A program made the position numbers and the translations under genes. Source: Rhizobium redzepovicii (GTDB lineage Bacteria > Pseudomonadota > Alphaproteobacteria > Rhizobiales > Rhizobiaceae). Taken from it: DNA of 64,000 nucleotides. Of the stretch, positions 1 through 8,573 are shown piece by piece. The stretch is taken from assembly GCF_019793435.1 (NCBI RefSeq), contig NZ_JAILYH010000005.1:248001-312000 (forward strand). The letters run 5' to 3'. The notes beneath the pieces are model-generated. The model did not search any database and had not been told where the DNA came from. It saw only the letters and a program-made list of their open reading frames with translations. Numbering within the stretch: the stretch's first letter is position 1; the number at the start of each line of letters is the position of its first letter.

Positions 1-325
1 CCCGAGGTCCGTCGACCTTGGGAAGCAGAACGGCGTCGGGCAAAAGCGCCTTGACCAGATCCAGGTCCGCCGGCCCGAATTCGGATGACAAAGAATTGAT
101 GCGGATGATCCTCTCCCTGCCCTCAAGCGGCGGGCCGGCAAAAAAGGCGCGCAGATTTTCCCGCGCTTGCCCCTTCTTCTCGGGCGAGACGGAATCCTCC
201 AGATCGAAAATAACCGTATCGCAATCAAGCGAATGGCTTTTTTCGAGCGCCCGGAGATTAATGGAGGGCACGCTCAGCACCGAGCGGCGCAGATTTAACG
301 AACGGCGAGGGATGGTTTGGCTCAT
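1..325 (-). CDS. CitE-like HpcH/HpaI aldolase / CoA ester lyase family protein (partial, C-terminus outside the window)
   Basis: Only the first 108 codons are present; the gene runs off the left edge. The start is the ATG at 325, read leftward. The protein opens with LRRSVLSVPSINLRALEKS and then VIFDLEDSVSPEKK, the usual N-terminus of the citrate lyase beta / malyl-CoA lyase fold. In that family the DLEDSV segment lies next to the CoA and metal site. Further on, RIINSLSSEFG-like and VLLPKVDGP segments match the barrel strands of the family; the Lys in LLPKV is typical. Homologues cleave or form CoA thioesters such as citramalyl- or malyl-CoA. The substrate cannot be read from this fragment. 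The family call is firm, the function is not. Confidence 0.8.
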   Translation of the reverse strand, partial: MSQTIPRRSLNLRRSVLSVPSINLRALEKSHSLDCDTVIFDLEDSVSPEKKGQARENLRAFFAGPPLEGRERIIRINSLSSEFGPADLDLVKALLPDAVLLPKVDGPR

Positions 326-438
326 CGATCATTAGTGCCAAGCTTCGCAAAGCCCGGCAAGACAACAAAAAGCCATGCTTGCCTTGCAGAGAGGAAAAAG
401 AAGGACCACATTCCTTTCCGAAGAAAGGTCTAAAACCC

Positions 439-672
439 ATGCAGAACATTCGCTCCATCTTCTTCATGCTTGCCGGCGCCACCGTTTTCGTGGCCATGCT
501 GCTTTTCACCTTCTCGGTGACGCTTGCCGTCGGCGGTATCCTGACCGTGCTGATGGTCGGACGTGCGCTATCGATGAAGATGAAGCCCGCTCCGGTGCGC
601 GCCAAGGCAAACAATGGCCAACGCGAAATGCGCATCTGGAACGACGGCCGCGGCACGATCATCGATCTCTGA
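439..672 (+). CDS. Small membrane protein, unknown function
   Basis: This 77-residue protein starts at ATG 439 (MQNIRSIFFMLAG). An upstream in-frame start at 379 would add 20 hydrophilic residues and is less likely. Residues about 7-45 form one or two hydrophobic segments (IFFMLAGATVFVAMLLF, then VTLAVGGILTVLMVG). A basic linker (KMKPAPVRAKANN) and a short tail ending in GTIIDL follow. This looks like a small inner-membrane protein with a cytoplasmic basic tail. No family is recognised. It is divergent from the CitE-like gene and about 110 bp upstream of the VOC gene. Confidence 0.6.
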   Translation: MQNIRSIFFMLAGATVFVAMLLFTFSVTLAVGGILTVLMVGRALSMKMKPAPVRAKANNGQREMRIWNDGRGTIIDL

Positions 673-782
673 ACGGCTCACGCTTAAAAAACCTGACTGA
701 CACTGTCGCATCATGCTTCCATCATACGTCTTAGAAGCAGCCGAGCATTCTGCCGGCGCTTCAAAACGAATGGAGGAAGAGC

Positions 783-1202
783 ATGGATGCGACGGAAAAC
801 AATCCGGTCAAGATGCCGCCGGTCAAGAATGGCCTGCTGCCCTATCTGACGGTCGGCGGTGCTGTGAAAGCCGCGGAATTCTACAAAAAAGCTTTCGGCG
901 CCGAAGAAGCCTATATCGTACCGGTCGACGAGAGTGGCCGGACGATGCATGTGCATCTCTACATCAACGGCAGCTCCCTCATGCTGTCGGATGCCTATCC
1001 CGAATACGGCCATCCCTTCAAAGGCCATGAAGGCTTCGCTATCCAGCTGGTTATCGACGATATCGATTTCTGGTGGGATCGCGCCGTCGCTGCCGGCGCC
1101 GAAGTCGTCATGCCGGTCGAACTGATGTTCTGGGGCGACCGCTACGGCCAGCTTCGCGACCCGTTCGGTGTCGTCTGGGGCCTGAACGCACCGACCAAGT
1201 AA
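783..1202 (+). CDS. VOC-family (glyoxalase / PhnB-like) protein
   Basis: This 139-residue protein is about the usual single-module length. Its two halves follow the beta-alpha-beta-beta-beta pattern of the vicinal oxygen chelate fold: LPYLTVGGAVKAAEFYKKAFGA near residue 15, and DDIDFWWDRAVAAGAEVVMP then RYGQLRDPFGVVWGL near residue 85-135. The closing DPFGVVWGL segment is typical of PhnB-like members. Members range from glyoxalase and dioxygenase to resistance proteins, so the substrate is unknown. ATG 783 has a good ribosome site (GGAGGAA at about 773). It is transcribed alone; an imperfect hairpin followed by TTTT lies about 20 bp past the stop. Confidence 0.8.
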   Translation: MDATENNPVKMPPVKNGLLPYLTVGGAVKAAEFYKKAFGAEEAYIVPVDESGRTMHVHLYINGSSLMLSDAYPEYGHPFKGHEGFAIQLVIDDIDFWWDRAVAAGAEVVMPVELMFWGDRYGQLRDPFGVVWGLNAPTK

Positions 1203-1217
1203 CGGCACATACGCAGA

Positions 1218-1253
1218 GGGCAGGCCGCGCGAAACGTCGCGTGGCTGCCTTTT
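1218..1253 (+). terminator. Probable rho-independent terminator after the VOC gene
   Basis: An imperfect stem (GGCAGGCCGCG pairing with CGCGTGGCTGCC) is followed by TTTT. Confidence 0.45.
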
Positions 1254-1335
1254 CCAAAGATTCTCCTTCATTTCGGCGGAAAACTGGACTAGATGCAAAT
1301 TCAGAAAGTAGATTTGCTGAAATGGAGCATGGGTC

Positions 1336-1944
1336 ATGGATAAATTCGTGAAGCTCACGGGCGTTGCTGCGCCACTGCCGGTCGTCAACATCGACACCGA
1401 CATGATCATTCCGAAGGATTATCTGAAGACCATCAAGCGCACTGGCCTCGGCACCGGCCTTTTCGCTGAAGCCCGTTATAATGAAGACGGCTCCGAAAAT
1501 CCGGATTTCGTGCTGAACAAGCCGGCCTATCGCGACGCCAAAATCCTGGTCGCCGGCGACAATTTCGGCTGCGGTTCCTCGCGCGAGCACGCTCCCTGGG
1601 CATTGCTCGATTTCGGCATCCGCTGCGTGATCTCCACCAGCTTCGCCGATATTTTCTACAACAACTGTTTCAAGAACGGCATCCTGCCGATCAAGGTCAG
1701 CCAGGAAAATCTCGACAAGCTGATGGACGACGCCTCGCGCGGCTCCAACGCCATCCTGACCGTCGACCTTGAGAATCTCGAGATCACCGGTCCCGATGGC
1801 GGCTCGATCAAGTTCGATCTCGACGAGTTCAAGCGCCACTGCCTGCTGAACGGCCTCGACGACATCGGCCTGACGCTGGAAAAGGGCAAGGCGATCGACA
1901 GCTTCGAAAAGAAGAACGCCGCTTCGCACCCCTGGGCTGCTTAA
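1336..1944 (+). CDS. leuD: 3-isopropylmalate dehydratase small subunit
   Basis: LeuD pairs with LeuC to isomerise 2-isopropylmalate to 3-isopropylmalate in leucine biosynthesis, in the cytoplasm. The 202-residue length fits the family. The swivel-domain signatures are clear: [14 protein letters not shown] near residue 18 and [16 protein letters not shown] near residue 75, the segment that closes over the substrate. [11 protein letters not shown] near residue 110 is also characteristic. The start is ATG 1336 ([15 protein letters not shown]). The partner leuC is not in this window. leuB lies 1.2 kb downstream on the same strand, separated by an opposite-strand gene. A strong terminator follows immediately, so leuD appears to be its own unit. 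Confidence 0.97.
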   Translation: MDKFVKLTGVAAPLPVVNIDTDMIIPKDYLKTIKRTGLGTGLFAEARYNEDGSENPDFVLNKPAYRDAKILVAGDNFGCGSSREHAPWALLDFGIRCVISTSFADIFYNNCFKNGILPIKVSQENLDKLMDDASRGSNAILTVDLENLEITGPDGGSIKFDLDEFKRHCLLNGLDDIGLTLEKGKAIDSFEKKNAASHPWAA

Positions 1945-1966
1945 GCCATCCAACTGGTGATCGATC

Positions 1967-1996
1967 AAGCCGGGCCTTCGCCCGGCTTTTTCTTTG
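1967..1996 (+). terminator. Rho-independent terminator after leuD
   Basis: A perfect 9-bp stem (AAGCCGGGC / GCCCGGCTT) with a CTTC-type loop is followed by a T-rich run. It ends just before the stop of the convergent dehydratase gene. Confidence 0.85.
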
Positions 1997-2004
1997 ATAT
2001 CAGG

Positions 2005-2946
2005 TCAGAGAAACTTCTCTTTCCAGAGCCGCAGCTTTTCGAGCGATACGCCGATGCCGCCGCAGACTTCGATCAGCGGATTGTCAAAGCGGGCAAACAG
2101 CTCGGCATGCACATCGGCAACGGCAAGTGCTGCACCGCAGGCCGGCTCGACCAGAATGCGCTGCGCATCGGCAAATTTCAGACAGGCGGCAACCGCATCG
2201 GCGTCGCTGACGAGAACACTTTCGATCGGATGCTGTTTCGGCAAGTCGAAGACATGCTGCGCCACCTGCCGCGCGCCGAGCGACGTGGCAATCGAGGTGA
2301 TGGCGGGCAGGGTGATACGTTCATTCGCCTTGAGGCTGGCGTTCAGCGAGGCCGCCCCTTCGGTTTCGACGGCAATGACAGGCACATCGGCAAGCCCATT
2401 GCGCTTCAACCCCTCGACAATACCGGCAAGCAGCCCGCCGCCGCCGACGCTGGTGACGACGCAATCGAATTTTGCACCCTTCGCCACCACCTCGTCGATC
2501 AGCGTCGCATGACCATCCCACAGAAGCGGATGGTCGAAGGGATGCACATAACTCGCCTTGCGGCTCTCCGCGAGTTCGACGGCATGGGCATTGGCTTCGT
2601 CGAAAACCGACCCGTGGACGAGGACATTGGCGCCCGTTGCGGCGATCGTCTGCCGGACATCGGCCGCCGTCGTTTCCGGCACGACGATGGTGACCGGCAC
2701 GCCGAGCGCCCGGCCGGCATAGGCCGCGGCAATACCGGCATTGCCGCCGGACGCACAGAAGATCTCGCGCGCGCCATTTTCCACTGCGTGCTGGCAAAGC
2801 CGGCCGACGCCGCGCAGCTTGAAGCTGCCGGAAGGCTGCAGCGCATCGAGCTTCAGCCAGAGCCGCTTGCCGCTGGCGCTGTAGTCAGGCGCTGTCTGAA
2901 CCAATGGCGTATCGAGATGGAGCGGTGCTAAAGGCATGGGAAACAT
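2005..2946 (-). CDS. PLP-dependent threonine/serine dehydratase family protein
   Basis: A fold-type II PLP enzyme of about 313 residues. PSGSFKLRGV near residue 35 carries the lysine that binds PLP. SGGNAGIAAAYAGR near residue 65 is the substrate-carboxylate loop, and SVGGGGLLAG near residue 170 binds the cofactor phosphate. There is no C-terminal ACT domain, so it resembles catabolic serine/threonine dehydratases (SDS or TdcB type) more than feedback-controlled IlvA. The likely reaction is deamination of L-Ser or L-Thr to the 2-oxo acid. Starts at 2946 (MFPMPLAP) and 2937 are both possible, and neither has a strong ribosome site. It lies on the opposite strand between leuD and leuB; whether it feeds branched-chain synthesis is only a guess. 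Confidence 0.85.
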   Translation of the reverse strand: MFPMPLAPLHLDTPLVQTAPDYSASGKRLWLKLDALQPSGSFKLRGVGRLCQHAVENGAREIFCASGGNAGIAAAYAGRALGVPVTIVVPETTAADVRQTIAATGANVLVHGSVFDEANAHAVELAESRKASYVHPFDHPLLWDGHATLIDEVVAKGAKFDCVVTSVGGGGLLAGIVEGLKRNGLADVPVIAVETEGAASLNASLKANERITLPAITSIATSLGARQVAQHVFDLPKQHPIESVLVSDADAVAACLKFADAQRILVEPACGAALAVADVHAELFARFDNPLIEVCGGIGVSLEKLRLWKEKFL

Positions 2947-3105
2947 CCGGGGACATGGAAGGTAAGATGCCGTTCTAGCCTGTTTGCAAGCGCAGGAGCA
3001 ATCATCACGACCGAAACCGAAGCGTACCGATTCACTGCTTCTCTCGCTTGAAATGCCCATTTCCGGGGTCTAAGAAACCGCAACTTGTTTTTCCAGGAGG
3101 GTTTC

Positions 3106-4218
3106 ATGACTGTGCGCAATCTTTTCCTGCTGCCGGGTGACGGCATCGGTCCCGAGGCGATGGGCGAGGTCCGCAAGATCATCGCCTATATGAACGAGGC
3201 GATGGGTGCCGGTTTCGTCACCGACGAAGGCCTTGTCGGCGGCTCCGCCTATGATGCGCATGGCGCGGCGATCTCCGAAGCCGATATGGTAAAGGCGCTT
3301 GCCGCCGATGCCGTTCTCTTCGGCGCCGTCGGCGGTCCGAAATGGGATAGCGTTCCTTACGAAGTGCGCCCGGAAGCCGGCCTGTTGCGGCTGCGCAAGG
3401 ACCTTCAGCTGTTTGCCAACCTGCGTCCCGCCATCTGCTATCCGGCCCTTGCCTCGGCCTCATCTCTGAAGCCGGAACTGGTCGAAGGTCTCGACATCCT
3501 GATCATCCGCGAACTGACCGGCGGCGTCTATTTCGGCGAGCCGAAGGAGATCATCGATCTCGGCAACGGCCAGAAGCGCGGTATCGACACCCAAGTCTAC
3601 GACACCTACGAGATCGAGCGCATTGCCGGCGTCGCCTTCGAAATGGCCCGCACCCGGCAGAACCGCGTCTGCTCCATGGAAAAGCGCAACGTCATGAAGT
3701 CGGGCGTGCTCTGGAACCAGGTGGTGACCGAGACGCACAAGGCGAAATATTCCGACGTCCAGCTCGAACATATGCTGGCCGATGCCGGCGGCATGCAGCT
3801 GGTGCGTCAGCCCAAGCAGTTCGACGTCATTGTCACCGACAATCTCTTCGGCGACATGCTCTCCGATGTCGCCGCCATGCTGACAGGCTCGCTCGGCATG
3901 CTGCCGTCGGCCTCGCTCGGCGCGCCTGACGGCAAGACCGGCAAGCGCAAGGCGCTCTACGAGCCGGTGCACGGCTCGGCCCCCGACATCGCCGGCAAGG
4001 GCATCGCCAACCCGATCGCCATGATCGCCTCCTTCGCCATGTGCCTGCGTTACTCCTTCAATCTGGTGAAGGAAGCCGACGACCTGGAAAAGGCGATCGC
4101 CAACGTGCTCGACAAGGGCATCCGCACCGGCGACATCATGGCCGATGGCGCGAGGCAGGTCGGCACCGTCGAGATGGGCGATGCGATCCTTGCCGAGTTC
4201 AAGACGCTGTCAGCCTGA
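3106..4218 (+). CDS. leuB: 3-isopropylmalate dehydrogenase
   Basis: LeuB oxidises and decarboxylates 3-isopropylmalate with NAD to 2-oxoisocaproate, the third step of leucine synthesis. The 370-residue protein begins [17 protein letters not shown] at ATG 3106, with a perfect AGGAGG six bases upstream. Family landmarks are [15 protein letters not shown] near residue 95, [12 protein letters not shown] near residue 135, the catalytic Tyr/Lys region, and [17 protein letters not shown] near residue 245 with the metal-binding aspartates. [18 protein letters not shown] near residue 290 binds NAD. A parS-like palindrome starts 3 bp after the stop, and a strong hairpin follows. Confidence 0.97.
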   Translation: MTVRNLFLLPGDGIGPEAMGEVRKIIAYMNEAMGAGFVTDEGLVGGSAYDAHGAAISEADMVKALAADAVLFGAVGGPKWDSVPYEVRPEAGLLRLRKDLQLFANLRPAICYPALASASSLKPELVEGLDILIIRELTGGVYFGEPKEIIDLGNGQKRGIDTQVYDTYEIERIAGVAFEMARTRQNRVCSMEKRNVMKSGVLWNQVVTETHKAKYSDVQLEHMLADAGGMQLVRQPKQFDVIVTDNLFGDMLSDVAAMLTGSLGMLPSASLGAPDGKTGKRKALYEPVHGSAPDIAGKGIANPIAMIASFAMCLRYSFNLVKEADDLEKAIANVLDKGIRTGDIMADGARQVGTVEMGDAILAEFKTLSA

Positions 4219-4220
4219 TA

Positions 4221-4236
4221 TATTTCACGTGAAACA
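4221..4236. promoter_or_regulatory. parS-like ParB-binding site (one mismatch)
   Basis: TATTTCACGTGAAACA differs at one base from the perfect palindrome TGTTTCACGTGAAACA found in rsmG of this window. It starts 3 bp after the leuB stop codon and abuts the leuB terminator. It lies about 46 kb to the left of the proposed oriC. Confidence 0.7.
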
Positions 4237-4239
4237 TGG

Positions 4240-4268
4240 GCCCTCCGCATGACATGCGGAGGGCTGTT
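4240..4268 (+). terminator. Rho-independent terminator after leuB
   Basis: A 12-bp inverted repeat (GCCCTCCGCATG / CATGCGGAGGGC) is followed by TGTTT. It starts 4 bp after the parS-like site. Confidence 0.75.
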
Positions 4269-4443
4269 TATGCGGGGAGCGCGAGCCGCAACCCGCTCGG
4301 TCGATTTCTCCGAAACGGACTATTCTCGGCCGCAATCTCGTGTATTTTTGCGCCGGATTTCAGCGAGCGCCTATCCCGGTAATAAGCGCGCCCTCGACGC
4401 GTCTTTCGGGCGCGCGGCGCTCAAGGGCGAATTCGAACGGACG

Positions 4444-5202
4444 ATGGCAATGCGGGCATTTTGGGCTTCCCTGGACAGGCGCTGGCGCCGGAGCGGCGTC
4501 GGCATGCCGCCATTGCGTTGGAAGGCCTGCCTCTTCATCACGCTCAATGCCGTGATCCTCTCCATGCTGCTCTTCGATGCACCGATCGGCGCCAGCGAAG
4601 TTCCCGCACCGGTGAAGCACCTCGGCGAGATGATGACCGGTTTCGGCGATTCCGCCTGGCTGATCTTTACCAGCATCCTGCTGTTCTTTCAGGGCAGGGC
4701 GGGCTACAAGCTGGTGAAGACGGCGCGCTCCAAGGCGCAGGCGCTCTATGTCAGCTGGATCGGCGCCTATCTCTTTGCCACCGTCGTCTTCTCCGGGCTT
4801 CTCGCCAATCTGCTGAAACGGGCGATCGGCAGGGCCCGTCCCGACCATTTTTACGACTACGGCATGTTTTCCTTCACGCCCTTTTCAGGCCATGCCGCTT
4901 TCGAAAGTTTCCCCTCCGGCCATTCCACCACGGTCGGGGCCTTCTTCGCCGCCTTTGCCCTGTTGTTTCCGCGCTACCGCGTTCTCTTCATCGCCGGCGC
5001 CATCTGGCTCGGCATGACGCGCGTCATGGTCGGCGCCCACTATCCGAGCGACGTCATTGCCGGCCTTGCCTTCGGCGGCTGGTTTTCGCTGCTGACGGCG
5101 ATCGTCTTTGCCCGCTGCGGCTTGCTCTTCAAACTGGGGCCGGATGGCTGGCCGATTGCGAAACACTTCTTCCCCGACATGAAAAAGCCCGGCGCCTTGT
5201 AA
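4444..5202 (+). CDS. PAP2-superfamily membrane phosphatase
   Basis: A membrane phosphatase of about 252 residues. The three PAP2 active-site motifs are all present: KRAIGRARP (about 125-133), PSGH (157-160) and R-x5-H-x3-D (R193, H199, D203 in RVMVGAHYPSD). Hydrophobic segments at about 28-45, 72-83, 103-122, 163-178 and 180-192 suggest five or six passes, with the active site on the periplasmic face. Substrates in this family include undecaprenyl-diphosphate, phosphatidyl-phosphates and lipid A phosphates; which applies here cannot be told. ATG 4444 was chosen because longer in-frame starts overlap the leuB terminator. ATG 4450 is an alternative. Confidence 0.85.
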   Translation: MAMRAFWASLDRRWRRSGVGMPPLRWKACLFITLNAVILSMLLFDAPIGASEVPAPVKHLGEMMTGFGDSAWLIFTSILLFFQGRAGYKLVKTARSKAQALYVSWIGAYLFATVVFSGLLANLLKRAIGRARPDHFYDYGMFSFTPFSGHAAFESFPSGHSTTVGAFFAAFALLFPRYRVLFIAGAIWLGMTRVMVGAHYPSDVIAGLAFGGWFSLLTAIVFARCGLLFKLGPDGWPIAKHFFPDMKKPGAL

Positions 5203-5211
5203 GCGCCGGGC
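5182..5211 (-). terminator. Rho-independent terminator for the MFS gene
   Basis: A perfect 9-bp stem (GCCCGGCGC / GCGCCGGGC, 5187-5211) is followed on the minus strand by TTTTT. It lies just past the stop of the leftward MFS gene and overlaps the last codons of the PAP2 gene. Confidence 0.8.
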
Positions 5212-5238
5212 CATTTACCTCAAGCGCTGAAGCGCCGC

Positions 5239-7125
5239 TCAGTCCATAGCGTGGATATCTCTGTTCTTCGTTTCCGGCAGGAAGATCAGGCCGATCACCA
5301 GGGTGATCGACGCAAAGACGATCGGGTACCAGAGACCGTAATAGATATCGCCCGCGGCAGCGCTCATCGCGAAGGCCGTCGCCGGCAGCAGGCCGCCGAA
5401 CCAGCCGTTGCCGATGTGATAGGGCAGCGACATGCCGGTATAGCGAATGCGGGTCGGGAAAAGCTCGACCAGCAGAGCGGCGATCGGGCCATAGACCATC
5501 GTTACATAGAGGACGAGCACGAACAGGATCGCAATCGTGCCGATCCAGTTGACGCGGGCGGGATCGGCGGTCATGGCGAAAGCGCCGCCATTGGCGACGT
5601 TATAGACCGCCATGTCGGTGACGCCATTGGCCTCATCCGCCGTCAGCAGCTTGGTCTCGACCAGCTTGGCCGCCGGCATGGTTTCCTTCTCGCCGGCACG
5701 CACGGTATCGGCATTCAGCGACAGTTCCGGATTGGCTGCGATGAAAGCATCGAGCTTGGCATCCGGCACCTTGGCGGCGCCGCGCTTCAGCGGATAGCCG
5801 GCATCGTGGAGCGCGATATTGACGCCCTTTTCGAAAGCCGCGGTCATGCCCTTGGCCTTGTCGCCGGCGGCAACGACGTCGAAGCTCGGGATCGTCTCGT
5901 TGCCGACCTTTACCGTTGCCGGCTGACCGGCGGGACCGGACACGACATCATAAGGCACCGAGTTCTTTGTCAGGAACGCCGTCGCCACGTCGCAGGAGCT
6001 GGTGAACTTCGACGTGCCGGTCGGATTGAACTGGAATTTGCAATCCGCCGGATCGGCCGTAACCGTTGCCCGGATCGAGGCCTGTGCTTCGGCAAGCGCC
6101 GGGTTGGCCGTCCAGGTCATCGCCTTGAACAGCGGATTATACGTTACCGCCGCGATGAGAAGGCCTGCCATGATGATCGGCTTGCGACCGATCTTATCGG
6201 AGAGACCGCCGAAGATGACGAAGAACGGCGTGGCGAGGAAGAGCGCGATGGCGACCATGATGTTGGCCGACTGCAGGTCTACCTTCAGCACGTTCTGCAG
6301 GAAGAACAATGCATAGAACTGGCCGCCGTACCAGACGACCGCCTGGCCCATGGTGGCGCCGAGAAGCGCGATGATCGCAATCTTGGCGTTTCTCCATGTC
6401 CCGAAGGCTTCGGTCAGCGGCGCCTTGGAGCCCTTGCCTTCCGCCTTCATGCGCTGGAACGCGGGTGATTCGTTCATCTTCAGGCGGATCCAGACGGAAA
6501 TGCCGAGCAGGACGACCGAGACCAGGAACGGAATGCGCCAGCCCCAGGCAGCAAATTGAGCCGCACCCATCAGATATTGAACCAGAACGATGACGATCAG
6601 CGACAGGAACAGGCCGAGCGTCGCCGTCGTCTGGATCCATGAGGTGAAGTAGCCGCGGCGCCCGTTCGGCGCGTGTTCGGCGACATAGGTTGCCGCACCG
6701 CCATATTCACCGCCCAGCGCCAGACCCTGGAGCAGGCGCAGTGCGATCAGGATGATCGGGGCTGCGATGCCGATGGTGGCGGCACCCGGCAGGATGCCGA
6801 CGAGGAAGGTCGACAGACCCATGATCATGATCGTCACCAGGAAGGTGTACTTCCGGCCGACCAGATCGCCGAGACGGCCGAATACCAGCGCGCCGAACGG
6901 GCGCACCAGGAAGCCGGCGGCAAAGGCAAGCAGCGTGAAGATGTTGCGCGTCGCCTCGGGATATTGGGTGAAATAGGTCGCGCCGATATAGGTGGCGAGC
7001 GAACCGTAGAGATAGAAATCATACCATTCGAAAACGGTGCCGAGCGAAGAAGCGAAGATCACCTTCTTCTCTTCGCCGGTCATCGGACCGGCCTTCGCGC
7101 CGTCGATGCTTGCGACATTTGCCAT
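5239..7125 (-). CDS. MFS transporter, metabolite:H+ symporter (MHS) type, with a large inserted loop
   Basis: The 628-residue protein starts at ATG 7125 behind GGAGGA. Its N-terminal half is a textbook MHS-family transporter: GTVFEWYDFYLYG near residue 29, RPFGALVFGRLGDLVGRKYT at 75-94, and LQGLALGGEYGGAATYVAEH at 132-151. MHS members import organic acids, betaines or shikimate-like compounds with protons. Canonical members are about 430-450 residues. Here residues about 338-525 form a hydrophilic insertion with two cysteines (362 and 378) between transmembrane helices in the C-terminal half, before TM segments resume at IGTIAILFVLVLYV. The reading frame is intact, so this is a real insertion or an extended subfamily. 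The substrate is unknown. The gene is monocistronic with its own terminator. Confidence 0.9.
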   Translation of the reverse strand: MANVASIDGAKAGPMTGEEKKVIFASSLGTVFEWYDFYLYGSLATYIGATYFTQYPEATRNIFTLLAFAAGFLVRPFGALVFGRLGDLVGRKYTFLVTIMIMGLSTFLVGILPGAATIGIAAPIILIALRLLQGLALGGEYGGAATYVAEHAPNGRRGYFTSWIQTTATLGLFLSLIVIVLVQYLMGAAQFAAWGWRIPFLVSVVLLGISVWIRLKMNESPAFQRMKAEGKGSKAPLTEAFGTWRNAKIAIIALLGATMGQAVVWYGGQFYALFFLQNVLKVDLQSANIMVAIALFLATPFFVIFGGLSDKIGRKPIIMAGLLIAAVTYNPLFKAMTWTANPALAEAQASIRATVTADPADCKFQFNPTGTSKFTSSCDVATAFLTKNSVPYDVVSGPAGQPATVKVGNETIPSFDVVAAGDKAKGMTAAFEKGVNIALHDAGYPLKRGAAKVPDAKLDAFIAANPELSLNADTVRAGEKETMPAAKLVETKLLTADEANGVTDMAVYNVANGGAFAMTADPARVNWIGTIAILFVLVLYVTMVYGPIAALLVELFPTRIRYTGMSLPYHIGNGWFGGLLPATAFAMSAAAGDIYYGLWYPIVFASITLVIGLIFLPETKNRDIHAMD

Positions 7126-7310
7126 TGTCTGTCCTCCACAGAGTGATGAGCACGCGCGCGACCTACTCTCCTCAAAGCAGACCCCTGGCCGCGACACGCC
7201 TGACGAGAGTGTGCCAGAAACGGCAGATCAAAAAGAGAGATGCTTTGGGATTATGACTTTAGTCTAATGGCAACGCGCTTGGCAGGCAGCCGAGTCGTCA
7301 GCCGGCCTGG

Positions 7311-8573
7311 TTACGCTCTCAGCGCCTGCGCCGGCGATTGCCGGTAGGCGAGCACCGCCGGCAGCGCGGCCAAAATTGTCGCGAAGACGAGCAGCACCGC
7401 CGCAAGCCCGGCGTCTTCACGGGCGAAACCGACCGGCATGGCGATCCCGCTCGTCTGAGAGAACATGCCAGACAAGGTCAGCGCCGCAGCGTAACCGAAC
7501 GTGAAACCGAGCCCGATGCCGACGGCCACCAGGAAGAAGAATTCCAGCCAGACGATGCCGAAAATCGCGCCGCGCGGGGCGCCGAAAGCCCGCAGCGCGC
7601 CGATCTGGCGCCGGCGTTGGCCGATATGGATGACCGTGACCAGCACCAGCGAGGCGGCGACGAGCGCTTGCGCGCCGGCGGCGACCGCAACAAGGATCTG
7701 TTTGGCGTCGCCGAGCGTGCCGTAGAGATTGGTCAGCACCTCGCCGGGGAAAACGGCGACGGTATTGCCGCTGCGATACTCCTGCCGCAGCTTATAGGCG
7801 TCGGCTATCGTCTTCGGCTTGACGAGGATGGCGGGAAGGCCGGGAGCATCCGCAGCCCACTTCTCGTCGATCACGGCATCCGGGTCGATTTCGCCGTGAT
7901 GCTCATGTACATCGTGACCGGCGCCTTCATGCTCATGATCGTGTCCAGCCTCGCCTTCATGCTCTTCCGCCCCCAGACCATGGATATGCCAGACGGCCTG
8001 GATCGGAACCAGAATGGCCCGGTCCCAGGCCGTGCCGGTCGGCCGCAAGCGGCCGGCGACGTGATAGACGAGTTCGGTGTGGGTCTCGCCGCCTTCTTCC
8101 GCCACGCCATGCATCGGCTTGATCTCGGCCCCGAGCGGTAACTTGACCGCAGAGCCGATCACCGCTTCTCCCTCGCGGGCGAAAATCCTGCCCTCGGCAA
8201 AGCCGCCAGACAGGTTCTCCGCCAACGTCACCGTCGTGCCGACGATCGGATAGCCGGAGAAGGAATCACCGAAGCCGATCGGCGCCGCCCAGTCGACGCG
8301 GGGATCGGCGGCAAGCCTGGCCAGCACATCGCCCGGCATCAGCGGCAAAGGCGAGGGCTGCAGGAAAACGGAGGACAGCACGAGCTGCGTCTCGCTGCCG
8401 CCGGCGCCGATGACGAGATCGAACTTGTCGGCAGCGCGTGCGCTGCCGAGACGAAGCGCCCGCTCCTGCAGCACGACGCAAACGCCGAGCGCGGTCGCAA
8501 GCGCCACCAGCAGCACGACCACCAGCGACCCCGCCCAGAGGCGGCGAAGATCGGAAAAGATGAAACGGATCAT
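7311..8573 (-). CDS. FtsX/MacB-type ABC transporter permease with a histidine-rich periplasmic segment
   Basis: This 420-residue protein has one N-terminal membrane segment (about 14-36) and a large extracytoplasmic domain. A C-terminal FtsX-like block of three helices follows (about 285-415, including ALVAASLVLVTVIHIGQRRRQIGALRAFGA). That is the LolC/MacB topology used to move or extract periplasmic substrates rather than pump across the membrane. Residues about 196-226 are strikingly rich in His, Glu and Asp (H-D-H-E-H and H-E-H-H groups), suggesting metal binding. The start codon overlaps the stop of the ATPase gene by 4 bp (ATGA), so the two are translationally coupled. It is the last gene of a three-gene leftward operon. 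Confidence 0.88.
   Translation of the reverse strand: MIRFIFSDLRRLWAGSLVVVLLVALATALGVCVVLQERALRLGSARAADKFDLVIGAGGSETQLVLSSVFLQPSPLPLMPGDVLARLAADPRVDWAAPIGFGDSFSGYPIVGTTVTLAENLSGGFAEGRIFAREGEAVIGSAVKLPLGAEIKPMHGVAEEGGETHTELVYHVAGRLRPTGTAWDRAILVPIQAVWHIHGLGAEEHEGEAGHDHEHEGAGHDVHEHHGEIDPDAVIDEKWAADAPGLPAILVKPKTIADAYKLRQEYRSGNTVAVFPGEVLTNLYGTLGDAKQILVAVAAGAQALVAASLVLVTVIHIGQRRRQIGALRAFGAPRGAIFGIVWLEFFFLVAVGIGLGFTFGYAAALTLSGMFSQTSGIAMPVGFAREDAGLAAVLLVFATILAALPAVLAYRQSPAQALRA

Noticed and set aside
5251..6468. 405-residue open frame opposite the MFS gene
   Set aside because: Antisense shadow; it crosses both transmembrane and insert regions of the real protein without any motif.
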